This document shows, piece after piece, positions 40,486 through 52,109 of a stretch of 64,000 nt of DNA. Source of the stretch: Coenobita brevimanus (Eukaryota; Arthropoda; Malacostraca; Decapoda; Coenobitidae); NCBI GenBank assembly GCA_032717465.1, contig CM064657.1, forward strand, positions 18,317,331 to 18,381,330, given 5' to 3'. A program made the translations under genes and the position numbers. A model generated the notes under the pieces. That model made no database searches, was not told the DNA's origin, and saw only the letters and a program-made list of their open reading frames with translations. Every line of letters starts with the position of its first letter. Positions within the stretch are counted from its first letter, which is position 1.

Positions 40486-42546
40486 TAGGATGGATCGAAA
40501 AGAAAGCAACTTAGGGATGCCAGGTTGAAACAGTCAGAATGGTGCTCCTTTACAGTGACAATATTACTACGAAAAAAAATGTTTCGATATATACGTGCTC
40601 ATTCCAGAAACTTGGATCTAAAAATATAGTTATTTCTAAATAAAACTTAGAAACACATGGTATATTATCGGATGAACTAAAATGCAATTTCTGTGTTAAA
40701 TTTCAATTTTAAAAATAAAAGTAACAGTTGAAATAAATGTATTCAAATCATATAAAAGACATTATTTCCTGATAAAGAAAAAGAACAGTAGAAATGGTAT
40801 GAACAGTTGAACATATCAAAAGTCCTGTTTACTTTCACGCTTCGGGAACAAGCTGCGAAATCGCTTCCATTGGACAAGCATACCATGACGTGATTCATGG
40901 CCAAATACTTTACTTGTGATGGATGTGACGTCCTTAATGCAGCATTCCATTCCTTGGAAATGGCAAGGGTACACGTCCAGTACGATGGGTTGGCTTTCGT
41001 CCATTTGGTCCAGTCTATTCCTCAGCAATGGAGGAACTGTGGCAGACGAAAGCTCTACCAGTTCAGAGTACTTCTTGGCATCGAAGTTTATCTTCAGTGC
41101 CGATTTTTCAAACATTCTAACTGAGATTTGGTCATCATTCTCATTCATCTGTGCTTGTTTCATCAACTTGATCTCCATCGAGCGTACGCCAACATCTTCA
41201 TCATCAACAGCTGACAACATGATGTTCTCTGGGTGACAGAAATAGCTGTTATTGGCAAGCACAGAGCGAATGATCACCTGATCTTCCAAAGGCAGCTTTT
41301 GAAGGAGCTGCATCATGAAGAAATTTTTGGCTCCATCCTGATATGAGTTGTTGGCTTTCACCCTGAATCACACAGGAGCATAGTAGTTCACGATGAATGT
41401 AACAAAACGTATTAGGGTTGGTGATGATTACTCCTTTGACATGTAAAGTCGCAGGACGCGATTAGCTTTCGTAAGCCACCTGGCATGATTCAGCTGTCCT
41501 GCTTGGGCAGATGGTCCCGCACGTTCATTGGTATCTCCACTTGGCAATTGCACTGCCAAACATGCACGGTACAAGTAACCCTGATCTTTGCTGAGATCAC
41601 TTACAACTCCTGGTAAAATGAAAGTATTTTCCAGCAACACGTTCATAACCAACAACTGGAAGATCTACTGGGTCAAATTCAAGTGACTGACCTACTTCTG
41701 TGCAGCCTCGTGGACCTGTTGTCGAACCATCAACTCCCTCGAAAATGATTTCAACAAGATGCAACAAACAAACAAGCCACTGTAGTGGTATGCCAAGCTG
41801 TGTTCCGGGGATACGGATCACTCCATTTCTTTCCAGAATTGACATTTGTCCCATCACAGACGACAGCTTGCAACAAATCTGTTGAATCTGTTTCTCGAAT
41901 GACAGACATTACTTCCATGGTAATATCTGCTGTTCTTCCACTTTCGGGAGAAACGTGGTTGATGTAAACGGCGTCAGGAAAAGCAACTACTGAGTAGTGA
42001 TCTTCCTTCCCGATTCTCAGACCATCTGGGGTTTTCTTGAGCGTCTGATCGATTTTTCCATCGAAACCGATGCAATCGATTTCCTGCAAGTCATTTATGC
42101 TGTTGCAATGTGACATCTCTCCAGTATTTTCTTTGACGGCGGAGTTTACTGGGATCAACTTTATTTTCTTCACAAAGAATATTCATATCTTTCAGTGCTA
42201 CATTCACAATGGAGCAGATGTCTCTGTTGCTTTCTTGACATCGATCAGCTACACGACTCAGCTCAGGATAGACTAATCTGTTCTGACACTGTTCTGACTG
42301 TGGGCTTCCATTTACTTCTACAGTAACATCATCAACATATTGATCATTATTGTTTATCACTGGCATCACTTTCGTCAATACATGCTGTCATTATATCTTC
42401 ATTATTTTCTTTAGTATCTCTAATGGACTCTTCATAGAGCTTCCTTTTCATCACCCTATTTGCTGCACGCTTATTTTGTGCTGTCTTCTTCGGGTCAGTT
42501 CCACCAATATACATTTTTCTGCGACTATTTTGGTCAACCAAGAACG

Positions 42547-42554
42547 GCCACACC
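42547..42554. repeat. hAT target site duplication, left copy
   Basis: GCCACACC immediately precedes CAGTGTTGCCAG; the identical 8 bp follow the right end at 46230-46237. Confidence 0.96.
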
Positions 42555-42564
42555 CAGTGTTGCC

Positions 42565-42680
42565 AGATCTACCGAAATTTCATGAGATCTACTGAAATTC
42601 TGACGAATCTCCAGAAATCCCGAATTTCTGCCCTAATCTACTGAATTTTGATGGTTCTCCTGAAAATATACAGAAATTAT
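42565..42680 (+). promoter_or_regulatory. hAT left subterminal motif array
   Basis: GATCTACCGAAATTTC, GATCTACTGAAATTC, GAATCTCCAGAAATC and TAATCTACTGAATTT recur every ~20-30 bp. Such subterminal arrays usually bind the transposase. The same motif in the same orientation occurs at the right end (46147-46208). Confidence 0.7.
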
Positions 42681-42711
42681 GCTTCTTGGCAGTTGAAAAT
42701 CCTTAAAAGCT

Positions 42712-42760
<49 letters not shown>

Positions 42761-43860
42761 AGGAGGGAAGTGTTTCAATGGCTTTAAATTCGTCTTCTCT
42801 CCGTACAGAACACGTTCAGTTATGCCGTCAGCCAATAAACACTTCCATATTTCGTCATCTGTTCGTACAGGACACGTTCAATTGTATGTTTAACCAATAC
42901 CAGCTTTGGATTATTCTGGCGTCATTACAAACCATGACGTTTTCAATTCTCTAAGCCAATAAGATCCACCGGTTCTGTGGACTGCTTAAAACAACTGTTG
43001 GCACTTGGCAAGTGTATGGGTACTCCATTCCATAATTCAATTAAGCCTGAGGTGCACTGCCAACTACAGGGGCCAGGATTGCAACTCACAACTACCCAGT
43101 TGTGTCTCCCATAATTGGAAGGTGAGAAATTTTCGTAAATCATATGATTTGAGGATTACCCCTTTCAGTATCCTGGTGCCTTTTGACAGTTTCTTCTGGC
43201 TATCATTAAACTTTTTTGTACAGGTTAGACAGAATTTGAGGGACTTAAGTGGGTAAAGAGTAGCATCATTTACCCTTTGATTTCATATACCCTTCCTAAT
43301 CTGAATAAAATAATCTAATAATAGCCAGAAAAGAGAAGAGCATGGCATCCGTGGATTGTGAAAGGGTTAAAAAATAATAAATGGTGGCCTATAATGACTA
43401 ACATTATCGGTACATTTTGCCTGAAAAAATATGACAAAGTCAAACTTATTGTTGTTTAATGGTTAAGGTGACCAGATTCCAAATTGTGGGCTGGACAGTC
43501 CTTCATTTTATAATGTCTTACCCGACTTTTTAAGCGTCTCGCCAATGTCCTGCTTTTTTGTAGTGTTTGTATAGACTTCCCGACTTTAGTATGATAACTG
43601 AAGGGATGCTTAGCTACTCAGTCGAGTTAAAGTACTAATGACTATACCTCTCTATCTCTTGTACATAGTGGTGTGGTTGGTAGGGGGGAAGGGGGAGTTC
43701 AGACCGGCAGAGAACTGTGCCCCGCTTTTAAATTGCTAATATCTGGTCACCTTACGTATCATGGTCGTTAAAAAGTTACTTGATGAAGTTACTTTCATTA
43801 ATTTTTGTAGGGAACACGGGGTCCTGACGGTAGTCGTGGTGACCAGCCTGACCAGGTGAC

Positions 43861-45903
43861 ATGGCGTCCCAGGAAGGAGAGGGGTCAGCGGGGAGGAGTG
43901 GTGGCACCAGAAAAAAGGCAAAATATGCCCAAAAATACAATAGAGCTTGGGAATCTGAACCAGACTTTAAGGGATTGCTTATGTCAAGTTCAAAGGGACA
44001 GTTGTTTGGATTCTGTAGTGCTTGCAATGTTCATATATCTGTTAGTTCTGGTAAAATGGAAGTTAAAAAACATTCAGCTGGGAAGAAACACAGGGAAAAT
44101 TGCACTGCAGTAGCCAAACAACCTTCTGTTTTAGATGTGCCTGGTGTGAGTGGTAAAAAGAAATTAAAAGAATCTGTGCAGTGAAATCAGACTGGCAGCA
44201 TTCATATGTGAGCATGATTTACCAATTAATACAGTGGAACACATGCCCAAGCTCATCCAAGCAATATGTCCAGATTCAATAATTGCAAAAGAGTTGAAAT
44301 GTGGTCGGACAAAACTGACATCCATTGTAAACCATGTGACTGGTGAGGAGAGTTCTGATATGTTAGTAAAAAAGCTGCAGGAGTCAAAGTTTTCATTAAT
44401 CGTAGATGAAAGCACAGATTTGTCTTGTACCAAGCATTTGTGTATGGTTGTTAGAACTTTAATAGGTGACAAAGTAACAGATTGCTTTTTAGGACTGATT
44501 CCCTTGCAAGATGCAACTGCAAGGGCACTTTATGATGCAGTTACAAAATTCTTTGCAGATAATCACATACCTTACAAGGACAATATGATTGGCTTTGGTG
44601 CGGATGGAGCAAATTCTATGCTGGGAGCTTGCAATTCACTTTCCACATTGCTTAAAAAGGACATACCTACACTTTTTGTTATGAAGTGCATTTGTCACTC
44701 CTTCGCGCTTTGTGCTTCATATGCATGTGCAACTTTGCCTAAAGATGTGTAAGATCTAGCACATGATGTTTTTTCATACTTCCATTGTAGTCCAAAACGC
44801 ATGGGTGTACTGAAAGAATTTCAATCTTTTGTCAAAGTTAAGCCACATCAGTTGCTCCATCCAAGCTAAACCCGGTGGTTGTCACTACACATGGTTGTGT
44901 CTAGGCTGCTTGAGCAATACGAAGCACTCAAGCTATACTTTACAGGCGCTGTCCTCAATGATAGACTGTTGGCATGTGAGAACATACTGCAAAAGCTAAA
45001 TAACCCTTTCACAAAGTTGTATCTCCAATTTCTTGACTTTGTTCTCCCTATTTTTAATTCCCTCAATTTACAAATGCAGTCAGAAAGTCCACAGGTTCAC
45101 ACACTCTACAAATCAGTTTTGCAATCCTTCAGAACTTTGCTAGATTGTTATCTTAAGGATGATTACCTGCAAAGGACACCCATGAGTGATGTAGAATTCA
45201 AGGATCCCCGAAACTTTAAGGAACTGTCTTCCATCTATCTTGGAGCTAAGGTAGGTATGTCTCTCTGTCAAGAGCAAGCACTCCCAGCACAGGCTGTTCA
45301 AGTGTTCCGACAACGTTGTCAGATTTTTCTGATAGAAGCAGTAACGCAGATAAGCAAAAGATTCCCCTTTGATGATTCTGTTTTCCAAAACTTACAGGTA
45401 CTGGATCCCAGTATTGTAATGAGTAAATCAGTACCATGTCTTGCTCCACTGTTAAGCTCCTTTCCTTCTCTAGTAAATGATCAAACTGTTCAAGATATAG
45501 ATTCAGAATGGAGGCTGCTCAGAAACAGTGATATACCGAGTTGTGATCTCACAGCAACTCAGTTTTGGGTAAAAGTGCGTGAAACAAAAACAGGAGACAA
45601 TGAACAGATGTACCCACACCTCTCTGCTTTCATGCTTAGTTTGTTGTGTTTGCCCCACTCAAGTGCAACAGTGGAGAGAGTATTTTCCAGCATAAACCGC
45701 ATGAAAACAAAGCTGAGAAACAGGCTTTCAACAAAAACTATCAGTGGGATGCTTCATACTAAAAGGCTGCTCTCTAATGACATATGTAGTAATTTTGAAA
45801 TAACAAAAGAAATGCGTATGCGGATGAATAGTGACATGTACATGAAAAGCTCTCAGGAAACCCCAGCTGATAATTCTGATGATAGTGAGCCTGAAGATTA
45901 ATG
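43861..45903 (+). pseudogene. hAT transposase, one frameshift and two stops
   Basis: ATG at 43861 (MASQEGEGSAG, context GACATGG). A BED-like zinc finger is at residues ~52-80: FCSACNVHI with KKHSAGKKHRENC. A one-base frameshift precedes 44183; from there one frame runs to 45903 with TAA at 44750-44752 and 44868-44870. RNase H-like core: SLIVDESTDLSCTKH (first Asp), MIGFGADGANSMLGACN (second Asp), KCICHSFALCASYA, TRWLSLHMVVSRLLEQYEAL. The C-terminus LPHSSATVERVFSSINRMK supplies the catalytic Glu and hAT dimerisation region. It ends in an acidic tail. The lesions make this copy unable to encode an active enzyme. Confidence 0.94.
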
Positions 45904-46146
45904 TTGTGTTATAGGTTTAGGTTTTGTGATCAAAATAATCATAATTCAGCAAGTTTACTGCCAAATGATATAGAAAGTTTTATTTTTTTTTAAGTTATTT
46001 TATTTTTTTCTCTAATTTTCACCAACTATTGTAAATAAATATTAAATGTATATAAAGCTTCTCAATTTAATCATATATATTTCAGAAATATCCTAAGTAC
46101 CAATATATAGTATATATAAACACACACAGTATATATATATATGGTG

Positions 46147-46208
46147 CGTCTACTGAATTTTTAGCAAGATCTACTGAAATTTTTAGCAAATTTCTACTGA
46201 AATTTCTG
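46147..46208 (+). promoter_or_regulatory. hAT right subterminal motif array
   Basis: GTCTACTGAATTTTTAGC, GATCTACTGAAATTTTTAGC and TTCTACTGAAATTTCTGC in direct orientation relative to the left array, just inside the right inverted repeat. Confidence 0.7.
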
Positions 46209-46229
46209 CTGCACCATCTGGCAACACTG

Positions 46230-46237
46230 GCCACACC
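46230..46237. repeat. hAT target site duplication, right copy
   Basis: GCCACACC, identical to 42547-42554. Confidence 0.96.
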
Positions 46238-46958
46238 TCGGGCGATATCTTGTCTGCTCTAGCGCATTGACACTCAGACCTCTCACGTGCAATGAAGTTT
46301 TTGAAACATTTGCAACTACTAATGTCAGATAAGGTGTCAAAGCTGGCGAGTTTCTCTGTTTAGGTGTTGGAAGTCCTTTTGCTCACAGGATATTTCCTAA
46401 GCTCCTGTGCCCTTGCTATCAGGCATTTCACATGAATAACAACACTTGTGTAATCAATTGTTGAGATGGAAGCTTTTCGTAAATTCCTGCAACTTCAAGT
46501 GCAACAGTTTCCGCATAGGCTTCGGTGCTCAGTGATGGTTTTGTGGATACGGTATATGTTCCAAGTATGCCCTTATGACATCACAGCTAGTGGGCAACTG
46601 ATTTACCGGAAGACTGCGTGATGAGCTGAAAACAGTCTTTTGTGCTTTCTCATGTGCTGCAACTGGCCATGATTCCAGTAAAATACTCAAACACATACAA
46701 AATTCAAAACCGTAAACCAGTACCAGTTCGTGTAGGCCTAGTTGGTAACAGATATGCAAAATAATGGGTTTTCATTTATAGAGTTGCCAATCACCTGTAA
46801 TCCTGAATGCTTGGAACGTCAGTTCCATAAAAACTAAATTGAAAGTTGCTGGAGTACCACTAACTCAGTTTTGAAAATACAGTTAGTTCATGCAAAAACA
46901 TAATATAGGTCATCAAAATAGCCATGTTTCGTTGAATTTTAAATTCTGACCCACCCTA

Positions 46959-46960
<2 letters not shown>

Positions 46961-47012
<52 letters not shown>
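46961..47012. repeat. (TA)n microsatellite between T2 and a Tigger-like element
   Basis: TA array bounded by one transposon end on each side. Confidence 0.95.
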
Positions 47013-47014
<2 letters not shown>

Positions 47015-47986
47015 TAGGTACCCACAGTACGCGAGTTCAGAGTAAGCGATCCTCATTGTACGTGAGGACCTATTTTTTTCCAAATTTTAGTGTATTTTTA
47101 AATAGTACGCAAATTGAACTCGTTGTAGGCGAGACAGCAGCGAAGAGTGGCCCAAATCTGGGGTTCACCCCGAGCATGAGACATTGCCACCCCAAGAAGC
47201 GCCAACCACCAGTGATGGAGAGTGGAGACTTGTCCATGATGGAGCTCAGCCGAGTACTGCGTGCCCTAGATAAATTCGAGGAAGAATTCGAGAACATCGA
47301 ACACCGTCAGTTGCGAGTGGAGAAAGTGATGATTTCACTTTGAAGGTTTTATGAACGAAGTGAGTGCATTAGTTAGTAAAAGTGTCAGAAGTGCTGGTGA
47401 TGAGAGTAGTGTGTCAGGTGGTGTGGCGGGTTGTGCAGGTGCATGCTAGGGTTCCGAGAAAATTCGTCATCCAGTCAATTTGCCGTCAGACAATAATTAA
47501 GTTGTTTCTTCCTCGCTGTAGTTGCCTTTGAATACATATTCTAGTGTTCCCCATAGCTGCCTCCATTAATGATGGCGAACTGTCTTGTTATTGTTGTGAT
47601 GGCGAATTGACTTGACAGCAAATTCTCCTAAAACCCACGCTAGGTGCCTCACCATGCTACAGATCCCCTCCTTACCTCCATGAAGCCTGTTGTCCTCTTT
47701 GGTTAAAGTGAGCAGCCATATTCTTGTTGGTTTAGTTAAGCCATATCCTTGCTGATTTAGTAAAGCCACAATCTTGTTGGTTTACTTTATCATAAGTAAT
47801 ACGTCTTAGATAGTTTCCCTGTACAGTACAATACTTAGGTCTGAAAGGAGTCTCAAGGGTTGCCATTGAAGGGGGGTGCTGGCCATATGTAATTTTTCCC
47901 ATAAGTTTATGTATTCGGAGTACGCGAATTCCTAGTACGCGACGTCCTCTGCCACCCATATACTCACATACTATGGGGACCTACTG
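47013..47986 (+). mobile_element. Tigger/pogo-like deletion derivative
   Basis: Left end AGTAGGTACCCACAGTACGC and inverted right end CAGTAGGTCCCCATAGTATG are similar over ~24 bp. CAGTAGGTCC-type ends with TA target sites are typical of Tigger/pogo. A second inverted pair, CGCGAGTTCAGAGTA versus CGCGAATTCCTAGTA-like text, lies inside both ends. A frame at 47056-47343 contains MMELSRVLRALDKFEEEFEN and HRQLRVEKVMISL, resembling the C-terminal tail of Tigger-like transposases. The catalytic domain is missing. Assignment rests mainly on the ends. Confidence 0.65.
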
Positions 47987-47989
47987 CAA

Positions 47990-47990
<1 letters not shown>

Positions 47991-48066
<76 letters not shown>
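47991..48066. repeat. (TA)n microsatellite
   Basis: Right flank of the Tigger-like derivative, suggesting insertion into a TA array. Confidence 0.96.
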
Positions 48067-48071
<5 letters not shown>

Positions 48072-48705
48072 CAAGGGGTACCCAGCCTTGCCAGACCTAA
48101 AAGCGAACACTCTAATCCTATTTGTTCTGGTTCAGTCTTTCCTTCTGTTCCAGAAACCTCTTATGCTTTTGAAGATGGATTATAAGAGGTCCAGGAACTC
48201 TCTATTTCAGTTTTCACAGACTAACGCATAGCATTTGTGCACACTTGTTTACTATTATTGGTGACCTCAAATGACCTCGGAGGTCAACCTCACATTGCCT
48301 GTGTCCGAAATGGAGATCAAATGAGTCTCCAAGCCAAAAATTGGGTTGCCGGATCCAGTCGTTTAAGCATATATTACTGGTGACTTCAAATGATCTCCAA
48401 CTAGTGACCTCAAATGACCTCGGAGGTCAGCCTCACACTGCCTATGTCCGAACAGGATGTCATGTGAGTCTCCATACCAAAAATTGGGCTGTAGGGGTAC
48501 CCGGCGTTGCCTGGGCCAAAAATTCGAACACTCTACTAATGACCTCAAATGACTCAGATCTAAATTTTGACCCCCTAAAACCATCTTTGGGTCACCTTGA
48601 TTCAGAATATATATGGTTCTAGGGGTCTCTGGCCCTTGGTTTGGGCATGATTGAAGGACATACAAACAAATAAACGACAAAGCTCTTTTATATATAAAGA
48701 TATAA
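48067..48705. repeat. Dispersed repeat with ~140-bp TGACCTCAAATGACCTC modules
   Basis: GTGACCTCAAATGACCTCGG at 48261 and again at 48406, with a third variant at about 48538. Flanking phrases GGGGTACCC(A/G)GC(C/G)TTGCC also recur. The right end has ACATACAAACAAATAAACGA followed by TTTTATATATAAAGAT. Non-coding. Confidence 0.75.
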
Positions 48706-48713
48706 ATATACAT

Positions 48714-48905
48714 GCTGTTCAGAAAGCATCCAAATTAAGGCTCTAAAAAAATATATAGCTAACCTTTTGAGCTAGGACACCAATCCCCCTCAGAGTAGGC
48801 CCCTTCTGACTTGACACATGTAGCCAAGTGTTCTTTCCACTGTCTGGAACATTTCTCAAAGTCGGTTTTTGATACCTCTTGCAGGTGCTTCTTTGCATAT
48901 GTGAA
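48714..48905 (-). pseudogene. mariner-like transposase C-terminal fragment with terminal repeat
   Basis: On the minus strand KKHLQEVSKTDFEKCSRQWK and CVKSEGAYSEGDW precede a stop at 48759. The pattern of a W..R...C(I/V)...G.YFEGD end is that of mariner-type transposases. It is followed by GGATGCTTTCTGAACAG, a mariner-style terminal sequence, at 48714-48730. Only the last ~50 residues survive. Confidence 0.6.
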
Positions 48906-49649
48906 CAATAACGTATAACAATGAAAAGTACATTCATATATGGATAACGTAGCTGTTTATTATAGCTGTAAAATATTGCAAATCTAATGTTCAATACTAT
49001 TATTCATACCACTGGTAGGCAATCGGTTTGTTATGTGAGTGGGCCTCGGGAATGCTACGACTGCTGTTGCTTGCAACTTGAAAGTACAGTACTTGTTAAG
49101 GCTCTATGGGGTCTTCATCATAAGTGGGAATTGGTCATCGGTCGAGGAGTATACTGTATGTATTTTCTGAATCACTCAGAAAAGTGATATGCTCAGGAGC
49201 ACTCTCAGAGTATTATCATTTTCACTTGTGTGTCACACACTACATTGGCACTTGCCATTGTCTCCTTATTTCCTCTTACAATAATTTCATATTTTTGCAC
49301 CAGGATATTTACAAGCATTTCTGACACTTGGAAGCAATCGGAGGTCTAGGCTTGGAAGCACTCTCCTATAGAGAGTCTGATCTTGCACTCAACACACAGT
49401 CCCATGTGCTCAAATTTTAGACATTTTTCTCCTCATTCCCACTCCTTCCCTTTGGATTCATTGTCAGACTCATCACAGGGAAATAGGTAGTGCCACTTGG
49501 GTGGCTGGGCATGCTTCCCGCCTGGTTGAGTAAGGGAGGTGAGAAAGAGGGTAGTAGGGAGAAACAGGGGAACATCCTGACTCCAATGTAGTCAATGGGT
49601 GACTGAATGAGGAAACACCTTCAGACAGGTTCAGGGGGACCCATGTGAC
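48906..49649. other. No gene recognised
   Basis: No domain found; it may include the eroded 3' part of the minus-strand retrotransposon that follows. Confidence 0.4.
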
Positions 49650-51240
49650 CCCTGCATCAGCATAATTAAGAGTTGGGTGAGAATATATATAGACTTTCCC
49701 ATGGTCTTCAGGAAGGACCATTACAGGTGCCTTTACAGTCTTTCCTGAAGGACCATCGCTGTCTGAGGGTTTAAAAACAAAATTGGGTCAGGATGCACCC
49801 TCTGTTCGCAGGTACGCAGCAGAATTGCATTGCAATGGCTTTAGATGAGAATAATCTAAAACTGTTCTTCCAAACCCAGGTAAAAGCACAGTTTGCTTCA
49901 ACATGCAGTTGATGCTTTGCCACTGATGTACAAAATGAGGCAAATAAGATGGAGAAGACATGTACAAAGAGGGAGCTCTTCACTCCATCTGGTAAGATCT
50001 CTACTATCCCATTACAATAATTGCAGCAGCAAGTAATGGCACTCAAATTACTACCTTGAAGCACTTTTTCCTTGTAAATGTTCCCTTGAAAGTGTAATCC
50101 CACATGCACCTGAAACTTTCCCTCAGAAAGGAAGCTTTGAATAAAAATGGGTAAGCGACCTCAAAGTCCATAAAAATGGAGATTGGATAAAATGCCATGT
50201 CACCAAGCTGTCTCAGACACCATCTCCAGGTAAAAAACACCATTACATGGTGCATCTTATAGGCATACTGTATGTAGTTGAGATGGATAACTTGTGGAGA
50301 AAAATATTATCCATAGTGGATTCATATGCCAAAACCCATATTGGAAATTAGGTAAAACCCACCATTCTCTAAAATCGTAACAAGGTGTATACCTATCTTT
50401 TCAAACAGATCGCAAAAGAAGAATGTCAAAAACATGGGGAGGTGGGTGGGGGGGGGGGATTGACACAATTGACTGACCCTACTCTGACTTTGCGATGCGA
50501 TAGGGAGGATTACAGTCAGTCCTTCCCCATCCTGTTGAAAAGACCAATAGAAAAGTCAAGGACTCCTTCATTAGATAACTTACCATGTCTTATAGAACAC
50601 CATCATGTACTGTAGCCATATTCTTGCAGAAAGCAAGGGCAGCTCCTTTTTCTCTTACAATAAAAACGACGTTGAAAGTTTCCCCATCCCGAGACTTAAA
50701 ATCCGTTCCCAGTCTCTTTAGATGCATACAAACTACAAAATATGGTACTGATGAATCTATCCTGGAAACAGTACAAAATTATTCAGCAAACAGTAACAAT
50801 ATCATTACTGATCCACAGCATTGGTGGGTTTGATGAATAATTCCTTTGTAACTTCTACACCCACTTCCAAACCTGATATACAGTAGAGGAATGGAGAAGT
50901 ATATGGAAGAAACATGGCTGTCCAAGAGCACTGCCATGTATTCTTAATGGTCCACTTATGCTTTGCTGGGGCTCGGTGAAACTGCACCCTTAAAAACTCA
51001 CTCTGCATGTGTGCATGCAAATGAGAGTATGCAACTGTACGGGCACTGCAGGCTGCTGCACACTCACTATTCCACAATGGCACAGGCTTACAAGGAAATG
51101 AGTCAGTTGTTCTGAGAATTGCCTTCACACCTGCCTGGTAATGAGTACGAGTAAATGTGAAACTCTGTACAGATTCATCAACACTAGGAAACTCCTCCAG
51201 CCACGACTGAAAAACATTGGAATAGGTGCCAGTCAGCACG
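49650..51240 (-). pseudogene. Non-LTR retrotransposon linker and reverse transcriptase, decayed
   Basis: Minus-strand pieces in order. The linker with VPLWNSECAAACSARTVAYS (51239-50805). RT start with CKNMATVHDGVLYDMVSYL (about 50660-50560), where NTAPGPDG would be usual. ISIFMDFEVAYPFLFKASFL with RCMWDYTFKG (50190-50080), matching the FLDLEKAYD...FLS-R-FRVRVG segment. EILPDGVKSSLFVHVFSILF (about 49980), where the catalytic Y/FxDD has become FVHV. Then FRLFSSKAIAMQFCC. Each is in a different frame with stops. The element reads from 53600 down. Confidence 0.8.
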
Positions 51241-51369
51241 GTTCAGACATCAACGTGGAACCTGTGGTGTGGGTGGATTACTAGCTGCAGATACTAAAAC
51301 TGTATAATGGTCAATGCCATGGAGATCATCATAGACTCTACATAAAATCTAGTGCACAGTCAGGTGAAG

Positions 51370-51970
51370 ACAGGGTGCGATAAATAGCTGCGGGGGTACC
51401 AGTCTGTACCTATGATGACACAGAGATTCCAGTCCTCCACCACTGACACCAGCAAGTCTCCTTTTGAACTAGATATCACATTCCCCCACAAAGGATCCAT
51501 TCATTCAGATCCTCAAGGAGAATGAATGGCCAGGGCAGCTGGAGAACCAATCCATCAAGATCCATTGAGTAAACAGTAGTATTTGGCAGCAGATAGATAT
51601 TACACACTATATCGCCTCCCCAGGTGTAGCTGAATTGGCACTGCTTGGAGGGGAGACTGCAGGGAGAGCAATGTGAAAGGTATATCAGAATGGTTGTAGA
51701 TGGCACCGCCTACCTGGTGACCACCTGGAGGGTGTAGGGGTGAGAATATACCAGCCTAGCCCTTGTTGGGGATCATGTCTGGTTCCCCAGCAAAGTTTCT
51801 TTCGGACAAACACAGACTGGATGGCTCTCAGATAAGAGCAGTTGAAGCTCTCAGGCCTTTACAGTTCCACCGTAGGATTAAGAACATTTTGCATTTAGTG
51901 TGGAACCAGGTTTTCAGGCAGCCTCATTCTTCGCTGAATGGAGGATCCTCTGTTTTGAGCCAGTGTTAGT
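51370..51970 (-). pseudogene. Non-LTR retrotransposon endonuclease domain, decayed
   Basis: ELQLLLSESHPVCVCPKETL (about 51845-51780) corresponds to the EN start (VCLQET). Further on, NTTVYSMDLDGLVLQLPWPF followed by ILLEDLNEW (51580-51490) corresponds to the strand before GDFN, with the catalytic Asp-Phe changed. Frameshifts separate the pieces. The order EN then linker then RT on the minus strand agrees with the neighbours. Confidence 0.72.
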
Positions 51971-52109
51971 GTGAGCAGATGGCAACCCAGTAGGCCCAAT
52001 AGCTCCCTTCTTCTTGAAAGAAGAGGTTAGTGATGCAGCTACATCCTGCTGCTTCCTCTTCCTCGCAACCCGAACTAGCTACCACCTCCCATCAACAGGT
52101 GACAAAACA

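Larger units (their letters stand above)
42555..46229 (+). mobile_element. hAT DNA transposon, complete ends, nested in T2
   Basis: 3675 bp with 14-bp perfect terminal inverted repeats CAGTGTTGCCAGAT...ATCTGGCAACACTG and an exact 8-bp target duplication, the hAT hallmark. It lies in the T2 coding sequence between codons for EV and WP; removing it with one duplication copy rejoins that frame. The interior has a GA microsatellite (42717-42754) and a transposase gene on the plus strand. Confidence 0.96.
40816..46759 (-). pseudogene. T2 transposase-like protein (uncharacterised), split by hAT and frameshifts
   Basis: Minus-strand blocks in order. Around 46680-46540: AHEKAQKTVF and LPTSCDVIRAYLEHI. 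ADKISPEV continues across the hAT insertion into WPFLVDQNSRRKMYIGG (42553). Then VADRCQESNRDICSIVN, ELQEIDCIGFDGK-like text at 42085, EDHYSVVAFPDAVYINHVS, LLQAVVCDGTNVNSG, PLQWLVCLLHLVEIIFEG, LNHARWLTKANRVLRLYMS, DGAKNFFMMQLL, NNSYFCHPENIMLSAVDDED and DVTSITSKVFGHESRHGML, with the stop at 40816. Parallels to the T1 protein are LPT..(D/E)V(L/I)R, D-G-K, C-D-T-N-G, and HARW(M/L)(S/T)K. I know no named domain; transposase function is inferred from the termini. Confidence 0.72.
40486..46958 (-). mobile_element. DNA transposon T2, same termini as T1, interrupted by a hAT element
   Basis: Left end TAGGATGGATCGAAAAGAAA and inverted right end TAGGGTGGGTCAGAATTTAA share TAGGGTGG-TC-AAA with T1. Both ends are flanked by AT. 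Without the nested hAT and its duplicated 8 bp it would be ~2.8 kb, close to the ~3 kb of T1. The subterminal inverted repeats are short here, unlike T1. The gene runs on the minus strand. Confidence 0.8.
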
